From: Agromyces italicus DSM 16388
Lineage (GTDB): Bacteria > Actinomycetota > Actinomycetes > Actinomycetales > Microbacteriaceae
NCBI RefSeq assembly: GCF_000421545.1
Contig: NZ_ATXF01000007.1
Span: 124,001 to 188,000 of the forward strand
Direction of reading: 5' to 3'
Length of the DNA: 64,000 nt
The stretch's first letter is position 1, and each line of letters opens with the position of its first letter. This document shows, one piece after another, positions 41,201-49,605 of the stretch. The translations under genes and the position numbers were made by a program. The notes beneath the pieces are model-generated. The model saw only the letters and a program-made list of their open reading frames with translations. It searched no databases and was not told where the DNA came from.

Positions 41201-41263
41201 GATGCCGCTGAGCACGCCGAGACGGGCGTTCGCGCGGGCGAGCGCCGTCCGTGCACTTCCCAC
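38231..41263 (-). CDS. FtsX-like ABC permease, large (first permease)
   Basis: A 1010-residue companion of the next gene with the same plan. The N-terminal helix (LGVLSGIAAVVLLLSGIGTAALD, 15-37) precedes a ~230-residue extracytoplasmic domain. An FtsX block follows (about 270-370) with the cytoplasmic motif RRGESLLLRARGASATRLAR, then central helices, a second large outer domain (about 525-870), and a last FtsX block (FGEIVVLRVLGVGPRVQARARF). The two permeases probably form a heterodimer with the two ATPases. The start is GTG with GAGGAG upstream. The substrate is unknown; no substrate-binding gene is attached. A possible minus-strand -10 (TAGAGT, 41375-41370) lies about 107 nt upstream. Confidence 0.87.
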   Translation of the reverse strand: MGSARTALARANARLGVLSGIAAVVLLLSGIGTAALDTLAGAATSGLRSGLESATGVAGAARWQIRLANEAAAQSAAAAAVLDRMIVPHGASWQRSTLALPTPAIAGGEPFEAALWADPAVAERAELLAGDWPGAGSSMHDAGALGAVPTAVNATAATTLGLEPGSLVTVDDGPTLLVVGIWEPVDPTDPIWFGEAVVATGLADGAAGPFLVDEDTVIASPSAAVVRWTAIVDPTTTPEEATALRAALPDVEPALRNQDDLGSSGLAASGGLHGTLTRLLAGLGAVRALAPVPVLLLAIAGVATLARLAALLGAARRGESLLLRARGASATRLARDTGLEVLAVGIPAAAVGTFSALLLLALLRPGEARDPSIAWLVTAASVAIAVLLVAGRAFTDARRPVQRGSGDEHGRMPRAAVAGGVVLIVVAAVISLWQFRLYGSPLVTGTTGAVEVDPLAVLAPVLVLLALSLLALGLARPIGVLFERLAAARPALIPALPMRQLARRGSLFASASLVTMLAVAGLTLSAVFASAWQSVDREASALATGGEVRVSFPGRDVVRGADPLATGELFAEVPGVVADGPVFRGEVRLGSDAATLVAAPASGFEAFAPGTGLAAAADELAPSAEAAAVPLPEGATTLEIEVGVRSPGGTPGEVGVSVWLLTSDGAAIRLPAGSIGIAAGGGIAELELPDATGLRLLGLSAGLVDSPGARGVQVSFGGVAVDGETPSRELAGAFETVELSASDPEARAPLASGAEPLEVVLAAELATRISAEVGEAVDFRIMSGGAEIDAVVVGVVRAVPTAGDNAILADLGALERAAFDAGGGVPQFGERWLASSDPMATAESIDRGQRTATVSTTRADASSAQLISPAITTFWLAAAGALLFALIALTALASALAGSRFGEIVVLRVLGVGPRVQARARFAELAATVLAAIVMGAVIGAATAWLTARELARAAIGDAPASLEATLGVELWPWLTGLAAFALLAGLVAASAARAVRRTASRPGLREEER

Positions 41264-41390
41264 GCGGGCTCCTCATCGATCGGGGCGGCACGCGGGGCGG
41301 TGCAGGGCCGGCGTGCGGTCGCCTCGATGCGGCGGCGGCACGCGAACCCGCGTGGCGACGAATTCGCACACTCTACTCCGGATCAGGGCC

Positions 41391-41420
41391 TTGCATACCA
41401 GCGCGTGCACCCCATATTCT
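41391..41420 (+). promoter_or_regulatory. Sigma-70-type promoter of the exporter leader
   Basis: TTGCAT (41391-41396) and TATTCT (41415-41420) are spaced by 18 nt, the clearest -35/-10 pair in the window. It predicts a transcript from about 41427 and so a 5' leader of about 300 nt before the first exporter gene. Confidence 0.65.
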
Positions 41421-41491
41421 GAAGGGCTGGCCGCCGCGTCCCTACGCGAGCGGCCTCGAGGGTATCGAAGACGATGACGCAGGAGGACACC

Positions 41492-41575
41492 ATGCAGACA
41501 GACATCAACGCCCGCCAGGTCGCGGTCGATGGCGCTGCCCGCCGTACGTCCCCGGTCGTGCCGTCCGTGGGGTAG
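41492..41575 (+). CDS. 27-residue leader peptide (uORF) ahead of ABC exporter
   Basis: ATG at 41492 with AGGAGG 5 nt upstream, among the best ribosome binding sites of the window, opens a 27-codon frame that ends at TAG 41573-41575. The product begins MQTDINARQVAVDG and ends RRTSPVVPSVG. An in-frame ATG at 41474 would add six residues. It has no resemblance to an enzyme or signal peptide. Its place between a strong promoter and an exporter start 150 nt later argues for a regulatory leader peptide, and a Pro-Val-Val-Pro run near its end could slow ribosomes. It was not tested for conservation. Confidence 0.55.
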   Translation: MQTDINARQVAVDGAARRTSPVVPSVG

Positions 41576-41725
41576 CGCACCCCGACAGCCCCGCAGGCGC
41601 TCAGCCTGCACGTTGCGCGGCCGTGTCGCGCCCGACGCCTCCGCGTCGACATTCTCCGTTCGTTCTCCGCCGTTCCGCGTCGCGTCGCGACCCCGATCGG
41701 CCACTCCTCCGAGAGGAATCCGGCT
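41576..41725 (+). promoter_or_regulatory. Structured leader with candidate attenuator
   Basis: Between the uORF stop and the exporter start lie several possible stems: GGGGT/ACCCC across the uORF stop codon; GCAGGC/GCCTGC (41594-41610 region); and CGACGC/GCGTCG (about 41632-41648), which competes with TGTCGCGC/GCG-CGACA and is followed by the pyrimidine-rich ATTCTCCGTTCGTTCTCC. The last hairpin plus T/C-rich tail looks like a weak intrinsic terminator, so ribosome position on the uORF could decide read-through. A GAGAGGA then precedes the TTG start. No energy calculation was possible. Confidence 0.4.
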
Positions 41726-43663
41726 TTGTCCGACACCGTCCAGCCGCAGCAGCCCGCTGCGACCGAACCTCCCCCGCACGAGCAGCTCGGGGCGCTCCGC
41801 GCGCTCTGGCGCCTGCGCGAATACGCGGGGCCGGCGATGCCGGCGTTCGCCGGGAGCATGGCCGCGGCGCTCGTCGCGCAACTCATCGCGCTGACGATCC
41901 CGCAGGTCCTCCAGCAGATCGTCGACGGCCCGCTCGCCGACGGCGATGCCTCGGCGGTCGTGCCGCTGGCGATGCTCGTCTTCGGCCTCGGCGCCGCCGA
42001 GGCGCTCCTCTACGCGCTGCGGCGCTGGCTCGTCGTCGGCCCCGGCACGAAGGTCGAGGCGCGCATGCGCAACGCGCTCTACGCGAAGCTGCAAGACCTG
42101 CCGGTGAGCTTCCACGACCGCTGGCCGAGCGGCCAGCTGCTCTCGCGCGCGGTGAGCGACCTCGGCCTCATTCGCCGCTGGCTGTCATTCGGGCTCGTGC
42201 TCACCGGGGCGAACCTCGTGATCATCGTCGTCGGCGTCGGCATCCTCATGTCGATGAACTGGATGCTCGGGCTCATCTTCCTCGTCTGCTCGCTCCCGCT
42301 GTGGTGGGCTGGCTGGCGGTTCGAGGGGCGCTACTCCGAGAAGTCGCGGCTCAGCCAGGACCAGCAGGGCGACCTCGCCACCGCGGTCGAGGAGTCGGTC
42401 CACGGCATCCGCGTGCTGAAGGCGTTCGGCCGGGGCAAGCACGCCCTCTCGAGCTTCCGCGCGCAGGCCGAGTCGCTGCGCCGCACCGAGATCGAGAAGG
42501 CGCGCCTCGACGCGAACATCTGGGTCTGGATCATGGTGGTGCCGACGGTGGCGCTCGCGCTGTGCCTCGTGGTCGGCATCTGGCTGGCCGCGAACGGACA
42601 GCTCACGGTGGGCGAGCTCGTCGCGTTCTTCGCGACGGCGGCGGTGCTGGCGTGGCCGATCGAGTCGATCGGCTTCATGCTCGCCTTCGCGCTCGACGCG
42701 CGCACCGCGACCGATCGCTTCTTCGACATCCTCGACAGCGAGAACACCATCGTCGACCCGGCCGAGCCGCGGCACGACGAGCGGCCGCGCGGCGAGCTCG
42801 CGTTCTCGAACGTGCACTTCCGCTACCAGGATTCGCCCGATCGCTTCGGCGACCTGCTCGACGGCGTCGACCTCGTGGTCGAGCCGGGCGAGACGATGGC
42901 GCTCGTCGGGCTCACCGGCTCGGGCAAGACGACCATGACGGCCCTCACCACACGTCTCTACGATGTCACGGGCGGATCGGTCGAGCTCGACGGCGTCGAC
43001 GTGCGGGCCTTCACCCGAGATGAGCTGCGCCGACACATCGCGATGGCCTTCGAGGATGCGACCCTGTTCAGCGCCTCCGTGCGCGAGAACGTGCTGCTCG
43101 GCCGGCCCGAGCTCACCGGCGATGCGGCCACCGACCCCGCGGTCGCGGCCGAGGCCGAGCGGGTGCTCGACGAGGCGCTGCGCATCGCGCAGGCGGGTTT
43201 CGCCTACGACTTGCCCGAGGGCGTCGACACGAAGGTCGGCGAAGAGGGCATGAGCCTCTCGGGCGGCCAGCGGCAGCGGCTCGCACTCGCCCGTGCGGTC
43301 GCGGCCAAGCCCGCGGTGCTCGTGCTCGACGACCCGCTCTCGGCGCTCGACGTCGCGACCGAGGCACGGGTGGAGGCCGAGCTCCGCTCGGTACTCGCCG
43401 ACACCACCGCGCTCATCGTGGCGCACCGCCCGTCGACGGTCATGCTCGCCGACCGGGTGGCGCTGCTCGAGGCGGGCCGCGTGACGGCGGTCGGCACCCA
43501 TTCCGAACTGCTCCGCGAGAGCGAGCACTACCGATTCGTCATCTCGAGCTTCGAGGACGACGAGCGTCGCGGTGTCGAGACGCGTCCGGGTCTCGAGACG
43601 CGTCCTCCTTCGTCGGGCGCTCCTCGACCAGCAGGTCTCGAGCGAGAGGAGGCGGCATCATGA
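41726..43663 (+). CDS. Heterodimeric ABC exporter subunit with degenerate catalytic site
   Basis: A type IV ABC exporter half-transporter (645 residues): six transmembrane helices (about 35-320), then an ATPase domain with Walker [12 protein letters not shown]-loop [15 protein letters not shown], canonical signature LSGGQ (511-515) and H-loop [10 protein letters not shown]. Walker B reads [11 protein letters not shown]: Asp536 replaces the catalytic glutamate, the usual mark of the degenerate site in heterodimeric exporters such as BmrCD or TM287/288. The start is TTG (GAGAGGA upstream). The C-terminal ~35 residues ([20 protein letters not shown]) are encoded by a REP-like repeat. It overlaps the partner gene by 4 nt. 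Confidence 0.92.
   Translation: MSDTVQPQQPAATEPPPHEQLGALRALWRLREYAGPAMPAFAGSMAAALVAQLIALTIPQVLQQIVDGPLADGDASAVVPLAMLVFGLGAAEALLYALRRWLVVGPGTKVEARMRNALYAKLQDLPVSFHDRWPSGQLLSRAVSDLGLIRRWLSFGLVLTGANLVIIVVGVGILMSMNWMLGLIFLVCSLPLWWAGWRFEGRYSEKSRLSQDQQGDLATAVEESVHGIRVLKAFGRGKHALSSFRAQAESLRRTEIEKARLDANIWVWIMVVPTVALALCLVVGIWLAANGQLTVGELVAFFATAAVLAWPIESIGFMLAFALDARTATDRFFDILDSENTIVDPAEPRHDERPRGELAFSNVHFRYQDSPDRFGDLLDGVDLVVEPGETMALVGLTGSGKTTMTALTTRLYDVTGGSVELDGVDVRAFTRDELRRHIAMAFEDATLFSASVRENVLLGRPELTGDAATDPAVAAEAERVLDEALRIAQAGFAYDLPEGVDTKVGEEGMSLSGGQRQRLALARAVAAKPAVLVLDDPLSALDVATEARVEAELRSVLADTTALIVAHRPSTVMLADRVALLEAGRVTAVGTHSELLRESEHYRFVISSFEDDERRGVETRPGLETRPPSSGAPRPAGLEREEAAS
43570..43640. repeat. 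REP-like repeat inside the exporter gene 3' end
   Basis: Two direct copies of TCGAGACGCGTCC (about 43576 and 43593) are followed by GGCGCTCCTCGACCAGC, the same pieces in the same order as at 15862-15903. It is translated in frame as the last residues of the first exporter subunit. Confidence 0.75.
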
Positions 43664-45465
43664 GCGTCACCGGTGTGCAGGGAGAAGAGCGCAACGACTA
43701 CTCGAAGGCGGAGTCGCGGCACATCAGGGCCCGTTCACGGCGCCTGCTGGGCTCGCTCCTGAGACCCCAGCAGGGCAAGCTCTGGCTGACCGCGGCCGCG
43801 GTCGTCGTCTCGTCGGCCGCGCAGGTCGCCGGCCCCGTGATCATCGCGTACGGGATCGACCAGGGCATCCCCGCGCTCATGGAGCAGGACTGGATGCCTG
43901 CGGCCTTCGCCGGACTCGCGTACCTGCTCACCGGGCTCGTGGGCGCGTTCCTCATCTCCGTCTACATCAGGATGTCGGCGCGGATCAGCCAGGCCGTGCT
44001 CATCGACCTGCGGACCCGGGTGTTCCTGCACACGCAGAAGCTCTCGCTCGAGTTCCACGAGTCGTACACCTCGGGCCGCATCATCTCGCGGCAGACGAGC
44101 GACCTCGACGCCATCCGCGAGCTGATGGACGAGGGGCTCACGATGCTCGTGCGCGGCCTCATGTACATGGTGTTCACCGCGATCGCGCTCCTGTTGCTCG
44201 ACTGGCAGTCGGGGCTCGTGCTGCTCGTCGCGCTGATCCCCCTCGGCATCCTGACCCGCTGGTTCCAGGTGCGCTCGCAGGCGCTGTTCCGGCGCTCGCG
44301 GGTGGCGTCGGCGAAGCTCATCGTGCAGTTCGTCGAGACGATGACCGGCATCCGCGCGGTGCAGGCGTTCCGCAAGGAGCGCCGCAACGAGCAGGAGTTC
44401 GGCGGCCTCGTCGAGGACTACCGCGATGTCAACGCGAAGGTGCTGGGCCTCTTCGCAGTGTTCAACCCGGGCCTCGCGCTCATCGGCAACGCGGCGGTCG
44501 CGGTGACGATCGTGCTCGGCGGGTTCCGGGTCATCGACGGCACGCTCGGGGTCGGCGTGCTCCTCGCGGCGGTGCTCTTCACGAAGCGCTTCTTCGACCC
44601 GATGGAGGACCTGGCGATGTTCTACAACGGGTACCAGTCTGCCTCCTCCGCGCTCGAGAAGATCTCGGGCGTGCTCGAGGAGGAGCCGAGCGTGCCCGAC
44701 CCGGCGAAGCCGGTCGACCTCTGGAACGCGGAGGGCCGGGTGCGTTTCGACGGCGTCGAGTTCGCGTACACGCAGGGCCGGGTCATCCTGCCCCGCTTCG
44801 ACCTCGACGTGCCGGCGGGCCAGACGATCGCCCTCGTCGGGTCGACGGGCGCGGGCAAGTCGACGCTCGCGAAGCTCATCGCGCGCTTCTACGACCCGAG
44901 CGAGGGCGTGGTGTCGCTCGACGGCGTCGCGCTCAGCGACCTGCACCCGAAGGACCTGCGGCGCGCGATCGTCATGGTCACGCAGGAGGCGTACCTCTTC
45001 TCGGGCTCGGTCGCCGACAACATCGCGCTCGGCAAGCCCGACGCGAGCTTCGACGAGATCGTGCGGGCGGCGCAGGCCGTCGGCGCGCACGAGTTCATCG
45101 AGGGGCTGCCGAACGGCTACGACACCGACGTGAACAAGCGCGGCGGCCGGGTGAGCGCGGGCCAGCGACAGCTGATCTCGTTCGCCCGTGCCTTCCTCGC
45201 GAACCCCGCGGTGCTCATCCTCGACGAGGCGACGAGCTCGCTCGACATCCCGAGCGAGCGACTCGTGCAGGAGGGGCTGACGAAGCTCCTCGCCGACCGC
45301 ACCGCGGTGATCATCGCGCACCGCCTCTCGACGGTCGCGATCGCCGACCGGGTGCTCGTCATGGAGCACGGCCGCATCGTCGAGGACGGCGCGCCCGCCG
45401 AGCTCATCGGCGGCACCGGCCGCTTCGCCGCGCTGCACGCGGCCTGGCGGGACTCGCTGGTGTGA
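43660..45465 (+). CDS. Heterodimeric ABC exporter partner subunit
   Basis: A 601-residue half-transporter: six helices (about 38-320), then an ATPase domain with Walker [12 protein letters not shown]-loop [13 protein letters not shown], Walker [11 protein letters not shown] with catalytic Glu523, and H-loop IIAHRLSTV. Its signature is VSAGQ (498-502) instead of LSGGQ. With the Asp536 in the partner, this places one degenerate and one consensus ATP site in the dimer, as in known heterodimeric drug exporters. ATG at 43660 overlaps the upstream stop (ATGA). Both subunits together probably export lipids or amphiphilic drugs. Confidence 0.93.
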   Translation: MSVTGVQGEERNDYSKAESRHIRARSRRLLGSLLRPQQGKLWLTAAAVVVSSAAQVAGPVIIAYGIDQGIPALMEQDWMPAAFAGLAYLLTGLVGAFLISVYIRMSARISQAVLIDLRTRVFLHTQKLSLEFHESYTSGRIISRQTSDLDAIRELMDEGLTMLVRGLMYMVFTAIALLLLDWQSGLVLLVALIPLGILTRWFQVRSQALFRRSRVASAKLIVQFVETMTGIRAVQAFRKERRNEQEFGGLVEDYRDVNAKVLGLFAVFNPGLALIGNAAVAVTIVLGGFRVIDGTLGVGVLLAAVLFTKRFFDPMEDLAMFYNGYQSASSALEKISGVLEEEPSVPDPAKPVDLWNAEGRVRFDGVEFAYTQGRVILPRFDLDVPAGQTIALVGSTGAGKSTLAKLIARFYDPSEGVVSLDGVALSDLHPKDLRRAIVMVTQEAYLFSGSVADNIALGKPDASFDEIVRAAQAVGAHEFIEGLPNGYDTDVNKRGGRVSAGQRQLISFARAFLANPAVLILDEATSSLDIPSERLVQEGLTKLLADRTAVIIAHRLSTVAIADRVLVMEHGRIVEDGAPAELIGGTGRFAALHAAWRDSLV

Positions 45466-45498
45466 GCGGCTCGCGCGCAGCGCGCCGCGACCACGGCA

Positions 45499-45539
45499 GA
45501 CGGATGCCTCGCGCCCCACTCGGGCACGGGGCATCCGTC
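45499..45539. terminator. Bidirectional terminator after the exporter operon
   Basis: Arms GACGGATGCC (45499-45508) and GGCATCCGTC (45530-45539) pair perfectly, with an additional CCCC/GGGG pairing inside. It separates the exporter from the convergent decarboxylase-like gene. Confidence 0.7.
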
Positions 45540-45555
45540 GTCGTGGGCCGACGTC

Positions 45556-46839
45556 TCAGCGCGGCGCGACCACCACGGGGGCGACCGCGCTCCCGTCGAA
45601 TCCGGTCGTGGCCCGGATCGTGTAGGCCCCCATCCCGGGGCTCACGACGAGGTCGCCCACGCCGAGCGGCGGCAGCGGGTGGTCTCGCGCGACGAGGTCG
45701 CGAGGGTCGTTCGCCGGACCCACGAGGGTCGTCGGCACCCGGTGCCGGGTGAGGAGCCGACGGGTCGCGCGATCGGTCGCGCCGTCGGGGAGCGGCTGGC
45801 TGCCGAGCTCCTCTGCGGCGATGATCGGGCGGCGGCCGTCGTGTCGCATGGCAGGGAGGAACTCGTGCACCTCGCAGTCGAGGGCGAGCCATCGGCCGTC
45901 GGAGCGGTCGGCGCCGGCGACGACGCGCGCGACGAGGGTCATCGCGGGTGCGGCGACGAACCGGCCGGGGGCGATCACCAGCCGCAGGTGCGCGGGCGCG
46001 CCCGCGAGTGCGGCCCTGATGCGTGCGGCGACCCCGAGGAACGCGGCGGCCGGGTCGTCGGCGAGGGGGAGCCCGCCGCCGAGGTCGAGCATCTCGAAAC
46101 GCGTGCCGTGCCGGCGCTCGAGCGAGCGGATGAGCGCGAGCGTACCGCGGATCGCGCGCTCCCAGACCGCCGGGTCGCGCTGCCGGTCGCCGAGGTGGAA
46201 GGTGAAGCCCGCGACCCGGAGTCCGACCCGTCGGCAGTGCGCCACGAGTGCGGGCGCCTGCTCGGTGGAGACACCCGACCCGGACTCCCCGCCGGGGAAC
46301 GCGAGTCGCACGAGCACGGCGACGTCGCGGGGGAGTCCCGCGAACTTGGCGACCTCCGAACGGGCATCGACGACGAAGGTCCGGATGCCCCGGAGGTAGG
46401 CGCTCGTGAGGTCGTCGACGCGTTTGACGGGGGCGACGTGCACGACGTGCCTGAGCGGCACGCCCTCGCGCTCGAGCAGCGTGATCTCGCCTCGCGAGGC
46501 GACGTCGAAGCCCGCGCCGAAGGCGTGCACCGCTCGTATCGCGGCGGGGTGCGGGAGCGCGCCGAGCGCGAAGTGGAGGTGCACGCCGGGCAGCTCGCGC
46601 CGCAGGGCGAGCAGTCGCGTCGCGATCCGATCGGTGTCGAGCACCAGGAGCGGGCTGCCGTGCGCTTCGACGAGCTCGGCGATCCGCATCCTGGCGGCGT
46701 CGGCGGCGACTTCGCGGCGGATGAGCTCGCGGCGGGGCGGGAGCTCGGGGGCGGGCAGGGCGCTGCGACGTCGAGGCCCGGAGCGCCGGTTGCGCTCGAG
46801 CGTGGGAGTGGGAGTGGGGGTGGGGGTTGCGCCGAACAT
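45556..46839 (-). CDS. Degenerate group III PLP decarboxylase-like protein (probable pseudoenzyme)
   Basis: A 427-residue protein with the fold pattern of Orn/Dap/Arg decarboxylases (LysA-like): GSPLLVLDTDRI, FGAGFDVASRGEI, GFTFHLGDRQ, MLDLGGGLP, and GVGDLVVSPGMGAYT with a closing GFDG. Key active-site positions are changed. YAVKAN, which holds the PLP lysine, reads FALGAL (Gly93 for Lys). EPGR reads APGR (Ala290 for Glu). GPTCDS reads GPANDP (Asn377 for the catalytic Cys). PLP could not be bound as a Schiff base, so decarboxylation is not expected. The N-terminus has a TPTPTPTPT repeat and an Arg-rich stretch. The start ATG at 46839 is tentative; frame is open to 46908. It is divergent from a two-component pair. 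Confidence 0.8.
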   Translation of the reverse strand: MFGATPTPTPTPTLERNRRSGPRRRSALPAPELPPRRELIRREVAADAARMRIAELVEAHGSPLLVLDTDRIATRLLALRRELPGVHLHFALGALPHPAAIRAVHAFGAGFDVASRGEITLLEREGVPLRHVVHVAPVKRVDDLTSAYLRGIRTFVVDARSEVAKFAGLPRDVAVLVRLAFPGGESGSGVSTEQAPALVAHCRRVGLRVAGFTFHLGDRQRDPAVWERAIRGTLALIRSLERRHGTRFEMLDLGGGLPLADDPAAAFLGVAARIRAALAGAPAHLRLVIAPGRFVAAPAMTLVARVVAGADRSDGRWLALDCEVHEFLPAMRHDGRRPIIAAEELGSQPLPDGATDRATRRLLTRHRVPTTLVGPANDPRDLVARDHPLPPLGVGDLVVSPGMGAYTIRATTGFDGSAVAPVVVAPR

Positions 46840-47017
46840 GTGACCGATACTCGCCGAGTCGCTCGCCGTCCGGATCAGGAACGACCACGGATCCGACTGG
46901 GTGCACACCCTGAACCCTCGTCGGCACGCACGTCGCGCGGGCAGTATGCCACGTCGAAGGGCTGCCCGGATCCGGGCACCCCCTGAACCGGGGGAGCGGC
47001 GCGAGTGCCGAACGCGA

Positions 47018-47055
47018 TACGCTCACGACAGGCGGGGGCGACCGGTTCGGTCGCC
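47018..47055 (+). promoter_or_regulatory. Promoter and leader hairpin of the response regulator gene
   Basis: A -10-like TACGCT (47018-47023) predicts a start near 47030. The first leader bases can fold with arms GGCGACC (47037-47043) and GGTCGCC (47049-47055) around a GGTTC loop. The leader to the ATG is about 84 nt. Confidence 0.4.
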
Positions 47056-47113
47056 TGTGCCCGTTTCACGGCTCGAATCGAATCGGTTCGGCGCCCCGGC
47101 GGAAGAGGTGTGC

Positions 47114-47779
47114 ATGGACGAGACGTCTCGACCGTTGCGCGTCGCCATCGCCGACGACGCGCTCCTCCTCCGCGAGGGCATCGCGAAGGTGCTCGAGGGC
47201 GGCGGGCTCGAGGTCGTCGCCTCGGTCGGCACCGGTGAGGAGCTCGTCGAGGTCGTGCGCGCCGGGGGCGTCGACGCGGCCGTACTCGACATCCGCATGC
47301 CGCCGAGCTATCGCGACGAGGGCATCCTCGCGCTCGAGTCGCTTCGCGCGAGCGGGTCGACGATCGGCGTGCTGCTGCTCTCGATGTACGCGACGCCCGA
47401 ATACGCCCTGCGCGTGATGGGCGCCGGCAGCGGCACCGGGTACCTCTTGAAAGAGCGGGTCTCCGAACCGCAGACCCTCGTGCGCGCCGTCGAGACGGTC
47501 GCGTCGGGCGGCTCGGTCGTCGACCCCGAGGTCGTCGAGCAGCTCGTGCAGCGCACCCGCGCCGACGACCCGCTGTCACGGCTCACCGAGCGCGAGCGAT
47601 CGGTGCTCGAGCTCATGGCCCAGGGCTATTCCAACGGCGGCATCGCCCAGACCCTCTTCCTCGGCCTGAAGACGGTCGAGACCCATGTCCGCTCGATTCT
47701 CCAGAAGCTCGACCTCGAGGAGTCGCCCGAGCACCATCGGCGGGTGCTCGCGGTGCTGACGCTCCTCGGCGCGAGGTGA
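47114..47779 (+). CDS. NarL/LuxR-family response regulator
   Basis: A 221-residue two-component regulator. The receiver domain (about 8-125) starts RVAIADDALLLREGI, with the phosphoacceptor Asp59 in AAVLDIRMPPSYRDEG and the conserved Lys in GYLLKERV. The GerE/LuxR helix-turn-helix occupies about 155-215 (LTERERSVLELMAQGYSNGGIAQTLFLGLKTVETHVRSIL). ATG at 47114 has AGAGGTG upstream. Its stop overlaps the histidine kinase start, so the pair is co-translated. It is divergent from the decarboxylase-like gene, which may be a target. Confidence 0.93.
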   Translation: MDETSRPLRVAIADDALLLREGIAKVLEGGGLEVVASVGTGEELVEVVRAGGVDAAVLDIRMPPSYRDEGILALESLRASGSTIGVLLLSMYATPEYALRVMGAGSGTGYLLKERVSEPQTLVRAVETVASGGSVVDPEVVEQLVQRTRADDPLSRLTERERSVLELMAQGYSNGGIAQTLFLGLKTVETHVRSILQKLDLEESPEHHRRVLAVLTLLGAR

Positions 47780-49563
47780 TGGCGCCCGGCCGACGCGGCC
47801 GGATCATCAGACGAACGATCACCATCGCGTCGGTCGTCGCGCTGAGCCTCGCGATGGAAGTCGCCGGGTTCCTCGCGGCCGCCGAGTCCGAGCGCCCCGA
47901 GGTGAGTTACGTCACCCTGCATGCGATCGTGCCGCTCGTCTTCGCGGCCTGCGCGGGCGTCGCCTGGGCGATCGGGCCCTCGCGCGTGCCGGCGCGGCTC
48001 ATGGTGCTCTTCCCGGTCGTGTGGATCCCGCTCACCTTCCTCCGGGTCATCGAAGACCTGGGCTGGCTCTGGCCGTTGCTCTACGGCGTTCACCTCTGGT
48101 GGGGCCTGCTCACGGGCATCCTCGTGCTGCTCTACCCCCGCGGCGACTTCGGCGACCGTCTGGCCAGGGTGCTCGGCGCGATCGCGCTCGCGGCCTCGGT
48201 CACCTACCTGCTCGGCACCGTGCTGCTCGCCGAACCGCCCGCCGCGCTCTGCGACTGTGCGCCGAACCCCTACCGCATCATCGACGCCCCCGTCGTCTCC
48301 GGCGTCATCGACATCGGCTATCGCCTCATCGGCGTCGTCCTCGCGCTCGTCATCGCCGTGCGCTTCCTCGTGCGCTGGATCCGCGGCAGCGTGCCCGCCC
48401 GGACGGTGGCCTTCCTCATGCCGCTGGCGCTGCTGGCCTGGGCGACGACCCTCGCCGCGCAGGCGGTCACCTACGCGGCCAACGCGACCGCCCCGCTGGT
48501 GCTCGCGACCGTCTCGCTCGTGGCGATCGCCTCCATCCCGGTGAGCTTCGTCGCCGGCATCTCGCACACCCGGAACATGCGTGCCCGCGTCGCCGACCTG
48601 ATGCGCATCACCCGTGAGGGAGCCGATCGCGGCCTCTGGGCCGAGTCGCTCGCGCGCACCCTCCGGGACGCCTCGGTGCGGGTCTACTGGTGGGACGAGG
48701 AACGGGGCCGGTACGCGGATGCCTCGGGCGATCCCATCGAGCACGATCCCGCCGACCGCCACGGCGACCACAGCCTGCTGCCGGTGGCCTCGCCGACGGG
48801 CATGCCGATCGCGCTCATCCGGCACGACCGGGTGCTCACCGACAACATGCGCCTGCTCGACGGCGTGTCGAGCGCGCTCCGGCTCTCGGTCGACAACGGG
48901 CGCCTGCGCTCCGAGATCGAGCGCACCCTCGAGCAGGTGCGCCAGTCGCGCGCGCGCATCGTCGAGGCCGGCGACGAGGCACGACGCCGCATCGAACGCG
49001 ACCTGCACGACGGGGCGCAGCAGCATCTCGTCTCGCTCGGCATGCGGCTGCGGCTCGCCGCGAACCAGGCGCGCGACCGCGGGATCGAACCGCTCGGCGT
49101 CGAGCTCGACGGCAACATCGCGATGCTGAACGACGCGCTGAAGGAGTTGCGCGAACTCGCACACGGCATCCACCCCTCGCTGCTCTCCTCGGGCGGGCTC
49201 GCGCTCGCCGTGCCCGAGCTCGCGGGTCGCTGCCCGGTGCCGTTCGAGATCGACGTGCAGGCGGAGGGGCGGCTGCCCGAGGTGATCGAGTCGACGGCGT
49301 ACTTCGTCGTCGCCGAGGCGCTCGCGAATGTCGCCAAGCACGCGCAGGCGACTCGGGGCTGGGTGCGCGCGCACCTCGCTGACGGCGTGCTCGAAGTCGT
49401 CGTGCGCGACAACGGCGTCGGCGGCGCGGCGCTTCACGGCAGCGGCATGCTCGGCATCTCCGACCGGGTCGACGCCGTCGGCGGTGAGCTCGCGATCGAG
49501 AGCCCCGTCGGCGCCGGCACGACGATCACCGTGCGCATCCCGGTCCCCCTCCCCATGCCCTGA
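47779..49563 (+). CDS. NarX/DesK-type sensor histidine kinase
   Basis: A 594-residue membrane kinase. About eight hydrophobic segments fill residues 10-250, with little extracytoplasmic sequence, so the signal is probably sensed in or near the membrane. A GAF-like linker region (about 265-360) and a coiled-coil helix follow, then the HisKA_3 box RRRIERDLHDGAQQHLVSLG with phospho-acceptor His410, and a HATPase_c domain (EALANVAKHAQAT, VRDNGVGGA, GSGMLGISDRVDAVGG). ATG at 47779 overlaps the regulator stop by one base; GTG 47776 is an alternative start. The ligand is unknown. Confidence 0.9.
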   Translation: MAPGRRGRIIRRTITIASVVALSLAMEVAGFLAAAESERPEVSYVTLHAIVPLVFAACAGVAWAIGPSRVPARLMVLFPVVWIPLTFLRVIEDLGWLWPLLYGVHLWWGLLTGILVLLYPRGDFGDRLARVLGAIALAASVTYLLGTVLLAEPPAALCDCAPNPYRIIDAPVVSGVIDIGYRLIGVVLALVIAVRFLVRWIRGSVPARTVAFLMPLALLAWATTLAAQAVTYAANATAPLVLATVSLVAIASIPVSFVAGISHTRNMRARVADLMRITREGADRGLWAESLARTLRDASVRVYWWDEERGRYADASGDPIEHDPADRHGDHSLLPVASPTGMPIALIRHDRVLTDNMRLLDGVSSALRLSVDNGRLRSEIERTLEQVRQSRARIVEAGDEARRRIERDLHDGAQQHLVSLGMRLRLAANQARDRGIEPLGVELDGNIAMLNDALKELRELAHGIHPSLLSSGGLALAVPELAGRCPVPFEIDVQAEGRLPEVIESTAYFVVAEALANVAKHAQATRGWVRAHLADGVLEVVVRDNGVGGAALHGSGMLGISDRVDAVGGELAIESPVGAGTTITVRIPVPLPMP

Positions 49564-49605
49564 CCGCCCCCGCCCCGCACCCGCACCCGCCCCGGCCCCC
49601 GCCCC

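Noticed and set aside
37404-41477. Plus-strand open frame of 1357 codons
   Set aside because: It is the antisense of the two FtsX permease genes. Its Ser/Ala/Arg-rich composition lacks any domain, while the minus strand has clear permease motifs and operon structure.
41474-41491. Upstream in-frame ATG as start of the leader peptide
   Set aside because: Possible, but the AGGAGG lies between it and the ATG at 41492 and is correctly spaced only for the latter.
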